64,000 nt of DNA from Buxus sempervirens (Eukaryota; Streptophyta; Magnoliopsida; Buxales; Buxaceae): positions 12,002,221 to 12,066,220 of the forward strand of contig OX387192.1 in the NCBI GenBank assembly GCA_947561395.2, in the 5' to 3' direction. Made by a program: the position numbers and the translations under genes. Below the pieces are notes generated by a model. The model did no database searches. It was given only the letters and a program-made list of their open reading frames with translations, and was not told the DNA's origin. Positions 34,839 through 44,386 of the stretch are shown here, in pieces. The stretch's first letter is position 1, and the number at the start of each line of letters is the position of its first letter.

Positions 34839-36868
34839 TCAACCTGGACTAAACATGTTGAATAAACCCCGCTTGTCAACCATCTTCTCAAACATGGGCT
34901 TAAATAATCCCTTGGTCAACAAATCTGTAGCTTGTTGCGATGAAGGCACATACTCAACACAAATGCTACCTTCTTCAATTTTTTCTTTGATGAAATGGCG
35001 GTCCACCTCTACATTCTTTGCTCTATCATGATGAACAGCATTATGAGAGATGGCAATGGCAACCTTATTGTCACAGTAGATCTTCATAGATTCATTCCCC
35101 ATAAATTTCAGTTCATTCAGCAGTAACTTTAACCAGAATAATTCGCAAATTCCATATGCTTCTAGCCACCACTATCTATTTCTTGCTCCTCCAAGTCACT
35201 AGATTGCCCCACACAAAGGTAAAATATCCAGTTGTTGATCTCCTATCTTTCACTGATCCAGACCAATCTGCACCCGTAAAAGCTTCAACACACCTATTTC
35301 ATTCTTATTAAAGAATAGACCTCATCTCAAAGTCCCTGTGAGGTACTTCAAAATTTGATACACAGCTTCCATGTGTTCTTTATAAGGAGAATGTGAATAT
35401 TGGCTCACAACTCTAACTGCAAAGACAATATCAGGTCTAGTATGAGAAAAATAAATAAGCTTTCCTACTAGACGTTGAATCAGACCCTTATCAACCGATG
35501 CACTTTCCAACTGTTCTCCAAGCTTCAGCTTAGGATTTGTAGGTGTATCCATAGGTTTACACCCTAACATTCCTGTTTCCTTTAAGAGATCTAGGACATA
35601 CTTCCTCTGAGAAACTGAAATTCCACTTCTATTCCTTGCCACTTCCACACCAAGAAAATATCTCAATGTGCCTAGATCTTTTATCTCAAATTCTACTGCA
35701 AGAGTTTTTTTTTTTTTTAGCCTCTCCATTTCTACAACATCATCACCAGTCAAGATTATGTCATCAACATAGACTATGAGAATTGCAGTTTTACCCTCTT
35801 TATGTCTGTAGAACAAAGTGTGGTCGGATTGAGCTTGCCGATACCCTTGTTGACAAATAGCCTTTGTGAATTTACCAAACCAAGCTCGTGGGGACTACTT
35901 TTGTCCATAAAGAGATTTCCTGATCTTGCAGACCTTTCCATGAACCTTAGCCTCATCAAAACTTGGTGGCAATTCCATATAGACTTCTTCCTCCAATTCA
36001 CCATTCAAAAATGCCTTTTTGACATCAAGTTGTAGGAGTTTCCAGTCCAAGTTTGCTGCCAAAGATAGAAGTACTCGAACAATGTTTAACTTTGCCACTG
36101 GTGCAAATGTTTCTTGATAGTCAACTCCATAGGTTTGAGGAAAACCTTTCACCACTAACCTTGCTTTGTAGTACTCAATGGATCCATCTGACTTATATTT
36201 AACTGTGAAAACCCATCTACAACAAACAAGGGATTTGTTTCTTGGCATTCTTACAACATCCCAAGTCCTATTCTTCTCCAGGGCCAACATCTCTTCTCTT
36301 ACTGCCTTTCCCCATTCTAGTACTGATAAAGCTTCTTGTATAGTCTTTGGAACTTCTACTACTGATAGATAAGTTACAAGAGCTTGAACATATGGTGACA
36401 AGTGATTGTAAGCTACAAAATTAGAGATTGGATGTTGGGTACAAGGTCAGGTTCCTTTCCTGATAGCTATAGGAACATCAAGGTCATCATCTTCTAAAAT
36501 AAAGTGAGGGTTAGAAGTTTCATTACCTGAGATTTATTCAAATTCATGGTTTTGCAAGAGGTCCGTGAGATGTTCCACTTTTTGAATATTCTTCCATTTT
36601 GAATAAACATCAGCTTGGATGATTGGAGTTTCAAGTCTCCCCCTGTCATTGAACCATGGTTTGTTACCAAAGTAGGCTCAGGAGGTGGTGTTTGTGGCTG
36701 TTCAGGCTCATTTATTATAGGTGACTCAATGGAAGGCTTAGGTTCAGGTTGAGTAGGTATAGGTGTAGTGATGTCCCGAAAATTTCCATCCCTGTCAACT
36801 CTAACTTTCTCCCCCTGAAGGAAATTTTTGGTAAAAAAAGGTTGGCGTTCAAAGAATGTCACGTCCAT
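34839..36868 (-). pseudogene. Ty1/copia RT and RNase H region (fossil)
   Basis: Open stretches read in copia order. At 36401-35895 is the start of RT (WDVVRMPRNKSLVCCRWVFT and AFAPVAKLN-type sequence). At 35816-35322 are VYVDDIILTGDD (the YVDD active site) and KYVLDLLKETGMLGCKPMDT. At 35102-34839 is MKIYCDNKVAIAISHNAVHH of RNase H. The stretch 36868-36494 is the variable linker after integrase. It is broken in several places. RT would copy the element RNA to DNA, and RNase H would remove the RNA. Confidence 0.85.
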
Positions 36869-37252
36869 AGAAACATAGTACTTATGTGTTTCTGGTGAAT
36901 AACACTTGTACCCTTTTTGTATAGGAGAATATCCTAAGAAAATACATTTTCAGGCTTTAGGGTCAAGTTTACTCCTATCATTATCATGGATATGAACAAA
37001 AGAAGTACAGCCAAAAACTCTTAGAGGAATTGAAGAGATAGATTGAATGTAAGGTAGGCTTTAAGGAAACAGTTTAAAGGTGTTTCATAATTGAGAGCCC
37101 AGGTTGGCATTCTATTTATTAGATAACAAGCAGTTAGGGCAGCATCCCATCAGAAATATTTTGGAACATTATTTGTGAACATGATGACCCTAGCAACTTC
37201 GAGAAGGTGACGGTTTTTTCTTTTAGCAATGCCGTTTTGTTGTTGAGTTATT

Positions 37253-40001
37253 TTTTTTGATAAGTAATGATATTTGATTAAGAAATGAGGAGTACATAGT
37301 ACCTATGAGAAAAATACAAGTATGGGGATCCCTTTTCAGAAACAAATCGAAAAGGGAGAATGAACTATAACCTATTCATGTGAGCTAGCCACCACCCAAA
37401 TATACACCAAAAGCCAAGAAACAGAAAAAAACCATCCCATGTACAATGCTAACAACAAAAAGAACCAGCTTTCTAGGCTGAACACATCCCAGAAAACTCA
37501 TCTATAATCGGCCCGAAATAGAAGTCTGATCTCCTTGCTCCATGCTTTGCTAGTCTATCCGCTATTCCATTTGCTTCTCTAGGTACGTGGCTGAACGAGG
37601 CATTCAGATCACGTGCCAAGAATCTTGCGCAACTGATGATGTGGGATAGCCTCCATGACCCTAGGTCCTCCTGACGCATCCATCTCATGATTGTAGTCGA
37701 ATCTCTTTCAATAATGCAATGTGAAAAACCCCTTTTATTAGCCTCTATGAGACCAAACAAAAGGGCCATCATCTCCGCACGAGTAGAGTTACCATCTCCC
37801 ACTGGACCACTGAAGATGAAAATAATCATCCCCGTACTATCCCTTCCCACTCCACCAATGCCTGAAGGTCCAGGATTGCCTAAGGAGCTGCCATCAACGT
37901 TTATCTTCATAATGCCAGTCGTAGGTGCTTTCCAAGAAACCCCACTCCTTGCCTTTGCCCCAATGGAAGAGAAGCAACACACCATCCAATCTCTCAAAAT
38001 TTGGGTGCAACTCCAATCTCGAAATTCCGAAGTGACAAATGCCCAGAAAGCTACATCCATTAGGATTTTATCAATCACTTGTTCCCTACTAAGAAGGGCA
38101 TCCCGGAAGATCCTCCGGTTGCGCTCCAACCAAATATACCATGTCACTGCATGGAAAATCCACCCATATAAAATGCAGCCCTTGCTCCCTAAACCCGGAA
38201 TCCTCCACTGCTGGAAAAAGTCTCCAAGTGATGTAGGTAAGACCCACGGAATATCAATCATTTGAAATAGACGACTCCATATTTCTCTAGAGAAATGGCA
38301 GTGAAGAAAGATATGGTCAATATCTTCACCTGCTTCCTTGCACAGAAAGCACATGTTGGGTAATAAAACATACCTTCTCCACCTTCTCTGTAACATATCT
38401 GCCGTGTTTATGCTGTACGAAAGAGCAGTCCAGAGAAACGCCTTTATTTTTGGGGGCACCCTAGGTTTCCATAGTTTTGAGGCTGAAAAATATGCAAGTG
38501 GGGCATTGAAATCAGGACGATGAGAGGCAAAAAAGGATTTACATGAAAAAACCCCAGAGGAGGACAAGGTCCAAATAACCCTATCCCTGGATTCTGGGTC
38601 AATAAAGCAATCTTTTAAAGAATCAACAAGAGAGGCCAGATCCAGAACTTCATGAGATCGTAAGTCCCTTCTAAATGATAAGTTCCAAGCAAGACCCTCG
38701 TTAGACCAAGTCAATATATCAGAAACCAGAGCATTAGGAAGATTGGCAACAAGAAATAAAGATGGGAAAGAGGTGGCTAAGGGAGAATCCCCCACCAAAG
38801 GTCATGCCAAAAGAGAACAGAGGAACCGGATCCAATGCAAAGACGGAGGTGAGGATAGAAAGTGTCTCCCAGTCTGACCACAGCCTTCCATGGGCATGTA
38901 CCCGTAGGCCGAGCCCGCATCTTAATGGTCCACCGATTAACCCCTCTTCCGTATTTGTGAGCTATCACTTGATGCCATAGGCTTTCCTGCTCAAAGCTAT
39001 AACGCCACAACCACTTAGCCAAGAGAGATAAATTGCGAGAGGCTAGATTCCCAATGTCCACCCCACCCCTTGCCTTGTCTTTGCAAACCATTTTCCATTC
39101 AACCAGGTGAGACTTCCTTTCTCCTCCACCTTCCTACAAGAAGTCTCTTTGGGTTTTCTCAAGAGTGTCCACTACCCTTTGAGGCATCCTAAAAAAAGAC
39201 ATGTAGTATACAGGAAGGTTGGCTAATACCGCTTTGATTAATGTGATTCTACCCCCCCAAAGACAGATAATTACTCTTCCACCTGGCCAATCTCTTTTCC
39301 ACCCTTTCAATGACCGGATCCCAAAAGGTTGCCGATCTAGGAGAAGCGCCAAGAGGCAAACCAAGATAAGATATAGGGAGGACACCTATGCGACATCCGA
39401 GCACTCCGCTAAGGTTTAGAGCAACTGAATCCTGAAGGTTAAGACCAACCAGCATACTTTTTGCCCAATTGACTTTCAAGCCCGATAACATGTGGAAAGT
39501 ATGCAGAATACTCTTTAACCATAGAATCTGATCCGTAGATGCCTCTAGAAAAACTATGGTATCATCCGCAAATTGGAGATGAGACACTTGGAGAGCATCT
39601 CTTCCAATCGTGAAACCATGGAACAATCCCCTAGCCACTGCGCTATCCAAGAAGCAATGTAGCACCTCCGCCACTAATGAAAACAGAAAAGGAGACAAAG
39701 GGTCCCCTTGCCGCAAACCCCTAGAGGACTCAAATAGACCCACCACTGATCCATTTAGCAAGAAAGAGAATTGAACTTTACTCAGACATCCCATGATCCA
39801 CTTTCTCCATCGAAACCCGAAACCTTTCCACTCCATCACAGCATCCAAGAATTTCCATTCCACCTTATCAAAGGCTTTCTCTAGATCCAATTTGCATAAT
39901 ACTCCCGGACGGCCTGAACGACGTTGAGCATCTACACACTCATTAGCGATAAGAGCACTGTCCATAATTTGCCGCCTCTTAATGAAAGCACTTTGGGATG
40001 G
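37253..40001 (-). mobile_element. LINE D: 5'-truncated LINE inside the copia element
   Basis: An 18-bp target duplication, TTTTGTTGTTGAGTTATT, lies at 37235-37252 and 40002-40019. The minus-strand A tail is a T run near 37251-37258, followed by GATAAGTAATGATATTTG. The element carries the RT C-terminal half, the zinc-binding domain and an RNase H domain. Similarity to LINE G (50057-52900) is high throughout, including the 3' end. It splits the copia integrase region. Confidence 0.95.
37473..38798 (-). pseudogene. LINE D ORF2: zinc-binding domain and RNase H
   Basis: A 441-residue open frame. Residues about 100-170 hold KLWKPRVPPKIKAFLWTAL, then CFLCKEAGEDIDHIFLHC (zf-RVT). Residues about 295-425 hold the RNase H domain with KINVDGSSLGNPGPSGIGG (first catalytic Asp), STRAEMMALLFGL (Glu), CIIERDSTTIM (second Asp) and HVPREANGIADRLAKHGARR. 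The catalytic positions appear intact. The upstream RT is in other frames, so the frame is not part of a working ORF2. Confidence 0.85.
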
Positions 40002-40025
40002 TTTTGTTGTTGAGTTATTATGCAA
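39134..40025 (-). pseudogene. LINE D ORF2: reverse transcriptase, C-terminal half
   Basis: The frame 40025-39249 reads KLDLEKAFDKVEWKFLDAV, SSRGLRQGDPLSPFLFSLVA and HLQFADDTIVFLEAS. These are the central RT motifs, with FADD as the catalytic pair. The overlapping frame 39385-39134 continues with GGRITLIKAVLANLPVYYMS, so a frameshift lies near 39250, at a C run. A third frame at 39091-38777 (VCKDKARGGVDIGNLASRNL) leads to the 37473-38798 frame. The first part of the RT is absent because of the 5' truncation. Confidence 0.85.
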
Positions 40026-41005
40026 GTGCTTTGATGTATTACGCCATTTTCAAAGAGAGAACTTCCTAGAATAGAATGAAAATATTCTTTTCTGTTGTCT
40101 ATTCTGAAAATTTTTAATGTGTGCATTATATTGAGTTTTAATCATGGTATAAAAACTTCTGAAGACATACTTTGCTTCAAATTTTTCTTTCAAAAGATAG
40201 ACCCAACAAACTAGGGTGTGATCATCAATAAATGTGATAAACCATCTTTTTCTCGTTGAGTTTTTAACTTGTGAAGGACCCCAAACATCACTATGGATTA
40301 ACGTAAAGGGTGAGGAGGCTTTATAATTTTGAGAAGGAAAAGAAGAATGAACATGCTTGGCTAATTGACAAATTTCACACTAAAAGGAATCTCTCTCCAT
40401 TATGAAATAGAGATGGAAACAAAGTTTGTAAATACGAAAAAATAGGGTGGCCTAGCCTACGATGCCACAACATTATTTTTTGTTCTCTAGAAAGAGACTT
40501 ACAACTTGCAGTTTGAGCTTGTTTATTCAACTCGGCTTCCTCCTCAAAATAGTATAAACCCTCATGTTCTCTAGCATTGCCAATCTTCTTCCTTGAAGTC
40601 AAGTCCTAAAACACACAAGAAGACTCAAAAAAAATGAGTCCTCCACTTTAAGTCTCTAATCAGCTTACTAATAGAGAGAAGATTGCACGACAAATTTGGC
40701 ACATGTAAAACAGAATGTAGCTCAATATTAGAACTAGTTTTAATAGTTCCAGTTCCCGCCACTGTCAAAAGGGATCCATCTGCTATTTTAACCTTAAAAT
40801 TCCCTAAACTAGGACTATATGAAGAAAACTTTTCACAGCCCGTCATGTGATTTGTGGCTCCAAAGTCAATCAACCATAGTCCTGAAACAATGCTGCAACT
40901 ATAAAGGGCTGAGAAAAAATTAACTCTCTGCGCTAGTAATAAGGTATTATTGGCTGCCTATGATGGTGTGAGCAACTTGTATAGTTGCTCTAATTGTTCT
41001 TTAGT
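40020..41005 (-). pseudogene. Ty1/copia protease to integrase region (fossil)
   Basis: At 40873-40625 is MIDFGATNHMTGCEKFSSY, the protease-region block of copia elements. At 40602-40375 is the pre-integrase block (IMLWHRRLGHPIFSYL), with His-His characters of the integrase zinc-binding domain. The integrase core follows, and its remainder lies on the far side of LINE D at about 36870-37235. It is broken in several places. Confidence 0.75.
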
Positions 41006-41543
41006 CAGAGAAAGCCGTGTATCTCCTCCAGAACCAACTTTCTTTGGGTTGAGATTAGCTTCAGACTGGTTCTCAACAAAAATCTGGAAACCAGAGAGTT
41101 CACGGTTTCCAACCTTGTTATTTTTCCAATTTGGTGGCTTACCATGTAACTTCTAGCTGCGATCTTTGGTGTGATTTGTTTTCTTGCAGAAATCACTCCA
41201 AAGATTGTTTCTTCTTGGGTTCTTAGGAGATTCATAGCCACGGTCAGCTAGAACAGAAGCTTTGATTAATGATGGTTTGTACCCATCCCTCATAACTCAT
41301 TTTCGGCTAGCCTCTCTACGAACTTCAGCAAAAATCTCAGCAATCAAAGGAAGGGGTTTGATTCCTAGAAGCCGGCCCTTGACTTCATCAACGTCAGAAT
41401 TCAGCCCTACCAAAAAATCATATACACATTCTTTTTCAATCTGCTTTCGGTATTTTTCAGCATCATCAGAACATGACCAATTACTAGGGAAAAATAGGTC
41501 AATATCTTACAATAATCGAGTCAAGGCATTGAAATATTGGGCT

Positions 41544-41930
41544 CAGTGGCGTGCCGCCGAAATTTCATTTTTTTTAGGTAATGATGCGTTTCTAAAGGAG
41601 AAAATTGCTTAATTGCATCGCTGGCGATTTTTTGCGACATGCCAACAAAACAGGGTGGCATGCCAAGCGAAATAGAGCGAAACGGACAAAGCGGGTGAAA
41701 CAAAGGAGGGAAATTAAAATTTGTTTATTTTTATTGGCAAAATGGAGCGGCGTGCCGGCGAAACGGAGCAGTGTGCTGGTGAAATTTCCCCAAAATCTAA
41801 AAAATCTAGTTTTTGTCCATTTTTTTTGCCCTTTTATTTTTCCATCGTTTCAGCGGCACGCTCGCAGCATGGCGGCGAAATTTTGTTTTGGGCCATGGGC
41901 CGCCCATCGGCACCGAAACGGTAAACCTTA
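41544..41930. mobile_element. MITE M2: non-autonomous hAT element (387 bp) in copia gag
   Basis: The element starts CAGTGGCGTGCCGCCGAAAT and ends with the inverse of TAAGGTTTACCGTTTCGG. An 8-bp target duplication, ATTGGGCT, lies at 41536-41543 and 41931-41938. The inside has repeated GGCGTGCCGGCGAAACG-like motifs. It is the longest of the four copies in the window and is non-coding. Confidence 0.85.
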
Positions 41931-42142
41931 ATTGGGCTACAACTAGTTCCCCTTGTTTCAATTCAAGAGCACTGTTTCGAAGATCAAAAAGTTGAGCTGA
42001 GTTTTCCAAGTCTGAGAAGGCTAGAGTCAATGCATCCCATAATTCCTTAACAGTGGAATAATACAGATAAAACTCCTTGATATCTTTCTCCATTGAGTTC
42101 ACAATCCACACCATAACCATTGAGTTTTGAGCATCCCATATC

Positions 42143-42441
42143 CAAGGTTTACTATTCGGCGGCACGCTAGCAAACGGTGGAAAAATTAAAAAGGGCAAAA
42201 TTTGGTTTTTTTGGATTTTGGGGAAATTTCGCCGGCACGCCGTCCCGTTTCACCAATAAAAATTAAACAAATTTGCATTTCCTTTCTCTGTTTCACCCGT
42301 TTCCCCCATTTCGCTTGGCATGCCTCCCCGTTTCGCTGAAAAATCGCTAGCGATGCAATTAAGCGATTTTTACCCTCTGAAACGGATCATCATATCCCAA
42401 AAAACGAAATTCGCGGTGTGCCGCCGAAACGGTAAACACTG
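42143..42441. mobile_element. MITE M3: non-autonomous hAT element (299 bp) in copia gag
   Basis: The ends are CAAGGTTTACTATTCGGCGG at the left and the inverse of CAGTGTTTACCGTTTCGGCG at the right. An 8-bp target duplication, CCCATATC, lies at 42135-42142 and 42442-42449. It is the same family as M1, M2 and M4. It was inserted about 200 bp from M2 in the same copia element but is clearly a separate event, because the duplications differ. Confidence 0.9.
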
Positions 42442-42737
42442 CCCATATCGAATAAAAGGGATCTCCTGCCTCAAGTTTTTTTGTTGAGCCATCCACATAA
42501 CCAAGACGGCCTCGTCGTCTTATCACCATAGAGCAGACCGAGACCATTGAAGAAAGTTCTTATTATTCAGTTTTGTGGTTGTGATTTGAAGGGAAGAATT
42601 TTCAGAAAAGGGTGAAAAAGTTGCAATGGGTGAACCTTTAAGAACGGATTGAGAGGCTTCCGAACAGGCCTCAGAAGCAGCATCCCTACGCTCACCAATC
42701 AAGGCCGATTTATACATCTTTGTCTCAACTGGCTCTA

Positions 42738-42749
42738 GCTCTGATACCA
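42738..42749 (-). promoter_or_regulatory. Ty1/copia primer-binding site
   Basis: On the minus strand TGGTATCAGAGC lies directly after the 5' LTR end. It is the classic plant copia site complementary to the 3' end of initiator-Met tRNA, which primes first-strand DNA. Confidence 0.9.
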
Positions 42750-43055
42750 TGAAACCGGCAGGAAACAAAAGACAAAAACACTACAGAGAAAGAAGGAAAA
42801 CTCATACTAATTTTCTTACCTTGAAACAAAAGATATAACATGTTTTTATAGGCCAAGTTCTGTAATCACAGCCCTTTATTCTAGGAAATAAATAAAAAAC
42901 TAAATGGAGAGAATCAAGGTGATTCAAACCATTTTACAGCTATCAACTACAATCAATGAAACAGATATTACAGCTAGCAACCATATTTTAAAAAAAAAAA
43001 CCAAATCTGGATTTTATCCTTACTTTGCAAAGTAAAGATAATCCAAGATTCTCTA
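42750..43055 (-). repeat. Ty1/copia 5' LTR
   Basis: A 306-bp terminal repeat matching 34512-34834. It carries a possible TATA-like ATAAAAAC on the minus strand near 42847. The outer end is followed by TTATC, the probable target duplication, and then by the Harbinger transposase. Confidence 0.85.
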
Positions 43056-43830
43056 TTATCTTATGTAGGAATGCATTGGAACAATCGATGGAACACATTT
43101 CAGTGCTTGCGTTCCAACAAACAAGCAAATTCCTTATCATGGAAGAAAGACTATCACCACCCAAAATGTAATATCTGTATGTTCTTCTAGTATGAAATTT
43201 AAGTTTGTCTATACAGATTGGGAAGGCACAGTACATGATTCTTGAGTACCTCTGAATGCAATCAATAATCCAACTCTAAACTTTCCTCACCTGCCTCCAG
43301 GTATATGCATTTCTAATTATGATGTTGAGTTACAATATAAAATCATATTTTTACTAACAATTATTATGCTTCCTTAGGTAAATTTTATGTTCTGGATTAT
43401 GAGAATGCCAGGTTATTTCACGCCTTATGGTGGAGAGTGTTATCATCTAGGGGAGTTTAAAGGAAGAAATCGACAACGTAGGACATCCAAAGAATTGTTT
43501 AACCATGTTCACTCCTCATTGCATAATATGATAGAGCTTTGCTTTGGGGTGTTGAAGGCTTGATTTCCCATATTAAAACTTATGCCGTCGTAACCCCTTC
43601 GAACTCAAGGTTATATTGTTATTGCAGCATGCACACTTCATAACTTTATTAGAAATGAGATGTAAAGAGATTAATTATTTGAAAATTTTGAGAAAGAGGA
43701 ATTGGTTATTCCAAGTGAAGGCAAGTAAGATGTTATAGATCCCCCTGAAGAAAGTTCACAAGCAGCTAGACGAAAAGAAGTGACAATACTAAGAGATAGA
43801 ATTGTACGAGAGATGGCAAGATCTCATGGT
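43053..43830 (+). pseudogene. Harbinger transposase, C-terminal DDE part
   Basis: The sequence resumes with IGTIDGTHFSACVPTNKQIP, the first catalytic Asp block (GAIDGTH in relatives). YHGRKTITTQNVISVCSSSM and FVYTDWEGTVHDS, the second Asp block, follow. After a likely intron (about 43302-43379) it reads GKFYVLDYENAR, PGYFTPYGGECYHLGEFKGR and LFNHVHSSLHNMIELCFGVL (final Glu region), then ACTLHNFIRNEM. Most of the motif residues remain, but stops are present. A transposase cut from its N-terminus by 8.5 kb of copia could not be made. Confidence 0.8.
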
Positions 43831-44322
43831 ATGCAAGTTGTATAGGATATGAGTAATTTGGTCATATTATTTAGACCCATTAAGATGGTTATTATCCTTT
43901 ATTTTAGTAGTATAATTATAGTATTATTCCTTTCACACTGGTTGATGTAAATGATAGTACTTTTTCTATGATCCTTTTAGAATGCATTATGCATCATTAT
44001 GTACAGTCCTTATAGAAGGCTTTATGCATCACATCATGTAAGTTAATATAAGAAAAATAATCAAATTTCAATTGCTTACCAAATGCAATTTTATAGATTT
44101 TTAAAGATTGTAATTGAGTTTGACTTAAATGTTACCACACAAGTTTCGCTTGAACTATTTTTAAAAAAAAAAAAAAAAAAAAAAACAATTTGAAAAGTTT
44201 TTAGTTTTCAAATTGTTTATAAAAAAAAAATTAACCTTTTATAGTTTACATGAGTTATGTATCATGTATGCAATTTATGAGTTAATTGTATATTCATATA
44301 ATATTGAAGAAAAAGATCTTAC

Positions 44323-44386
44323 CTGAGTGCATAGTCCCATTGGCCTTTCCATATGCAAATTCTTCAATATCAGGTAAGCCACCAAG
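44323..44386 (-). CDS. NTH1: NTH1 exon with the DIEEFAY block
   Basis: A 64-nt exon with acceptor TTTTCTCTGTGCAG and donor CACTCAG|GTAAGA. It reads LGGLPDIEEFAYGKANGTMH, then S and one spare G. The PDIEEFAYGK block is conserved in the N-terminal region of plant NTH1 proteins, before the linker and the [19 protein letters not shown] block. It ends in phase 1, which fits both the 27684-27749 exon and the 561-679 exon. The exon upstream, with the start codon and basic N-terminus, was not found between here and the right edge. Confidence 0.75.

Larger units (their letters stand above)
41005..42768 (-). pseudogene. Ty1/copia gag region (fossil), with two MITEs in it
   Basis: The start near 42768 reads SLQITTTKLNNKNFLQWSRS, the N-terminal block of copia gag. 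It is followed after MITE M3 by WIWDAQNSMVMVWIVNSMEK and YYSTVKELWDALTLAFSD, typical UBN2-type gag. MITE M2 then interrupts, and the rest runs to about 41005. The gag protein packages element RNA in virus-like particles. It is broken. Confidence 0.8.
34512..43055 (-). mobile_element. Ty1/copia LTR retrotransposon (fossil), with three nested insertions
   Basis: The element lies on the minus strand. The LTRs are at 34512-34834 and 42750-43055, both starting TGAAACCG and ending GATTCTCTA. The primer-binding site TGGTATCAGAGC, complementary to initiator-Met tRNA, abuts the right LTR. ATATC (34507-34511) and TTATC (43056-43060) are a probable 5-bp target duplication. The order gag, protease, integrase, RT, RNase H identifies copia. 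The LTRs differ by roughly a tenth of positions in the part I compared, so the insertion is not recent. It is broken in many places, more than five. LINE D and MITEs M2 and M3 sit inside it, and it interrupts the Harbinger transposase. Confidence 0.9.
29184..44141 (+). mobile_element. PIF/Harbinger element, split by a Ty1/copia insertion
   Basis: Two genes typical of PIF/Harbinger lie on the plus strand. One is a Myb/SANT-like ORF1 (32555-33503). The other is a DDE transposase in two parts (33905-34430 and 43053-43830), separated by the copia element. The proposed ends are an imperfect inverted repeat. GATGTTTGGTGACAATTTC at 29184 corresponds to the inverse of GTTACCACACAAG near 44131, and a second shared block (TTTGGTAAGCAA) lies about 60-66 bp inside both ends. 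No 3-bp target duplication was confirmed. The 5' part (29184-32550) is long and holds unrelated-looking material. Without the copia insertion the element would be about 6.4 kb. Confidence 0.6.

Noticed and set aside
37687-38265. 192-residue plus-strand frame
   Set aside because: It is the antisense shadow of the LINE D RNase H frame on the minus strand.
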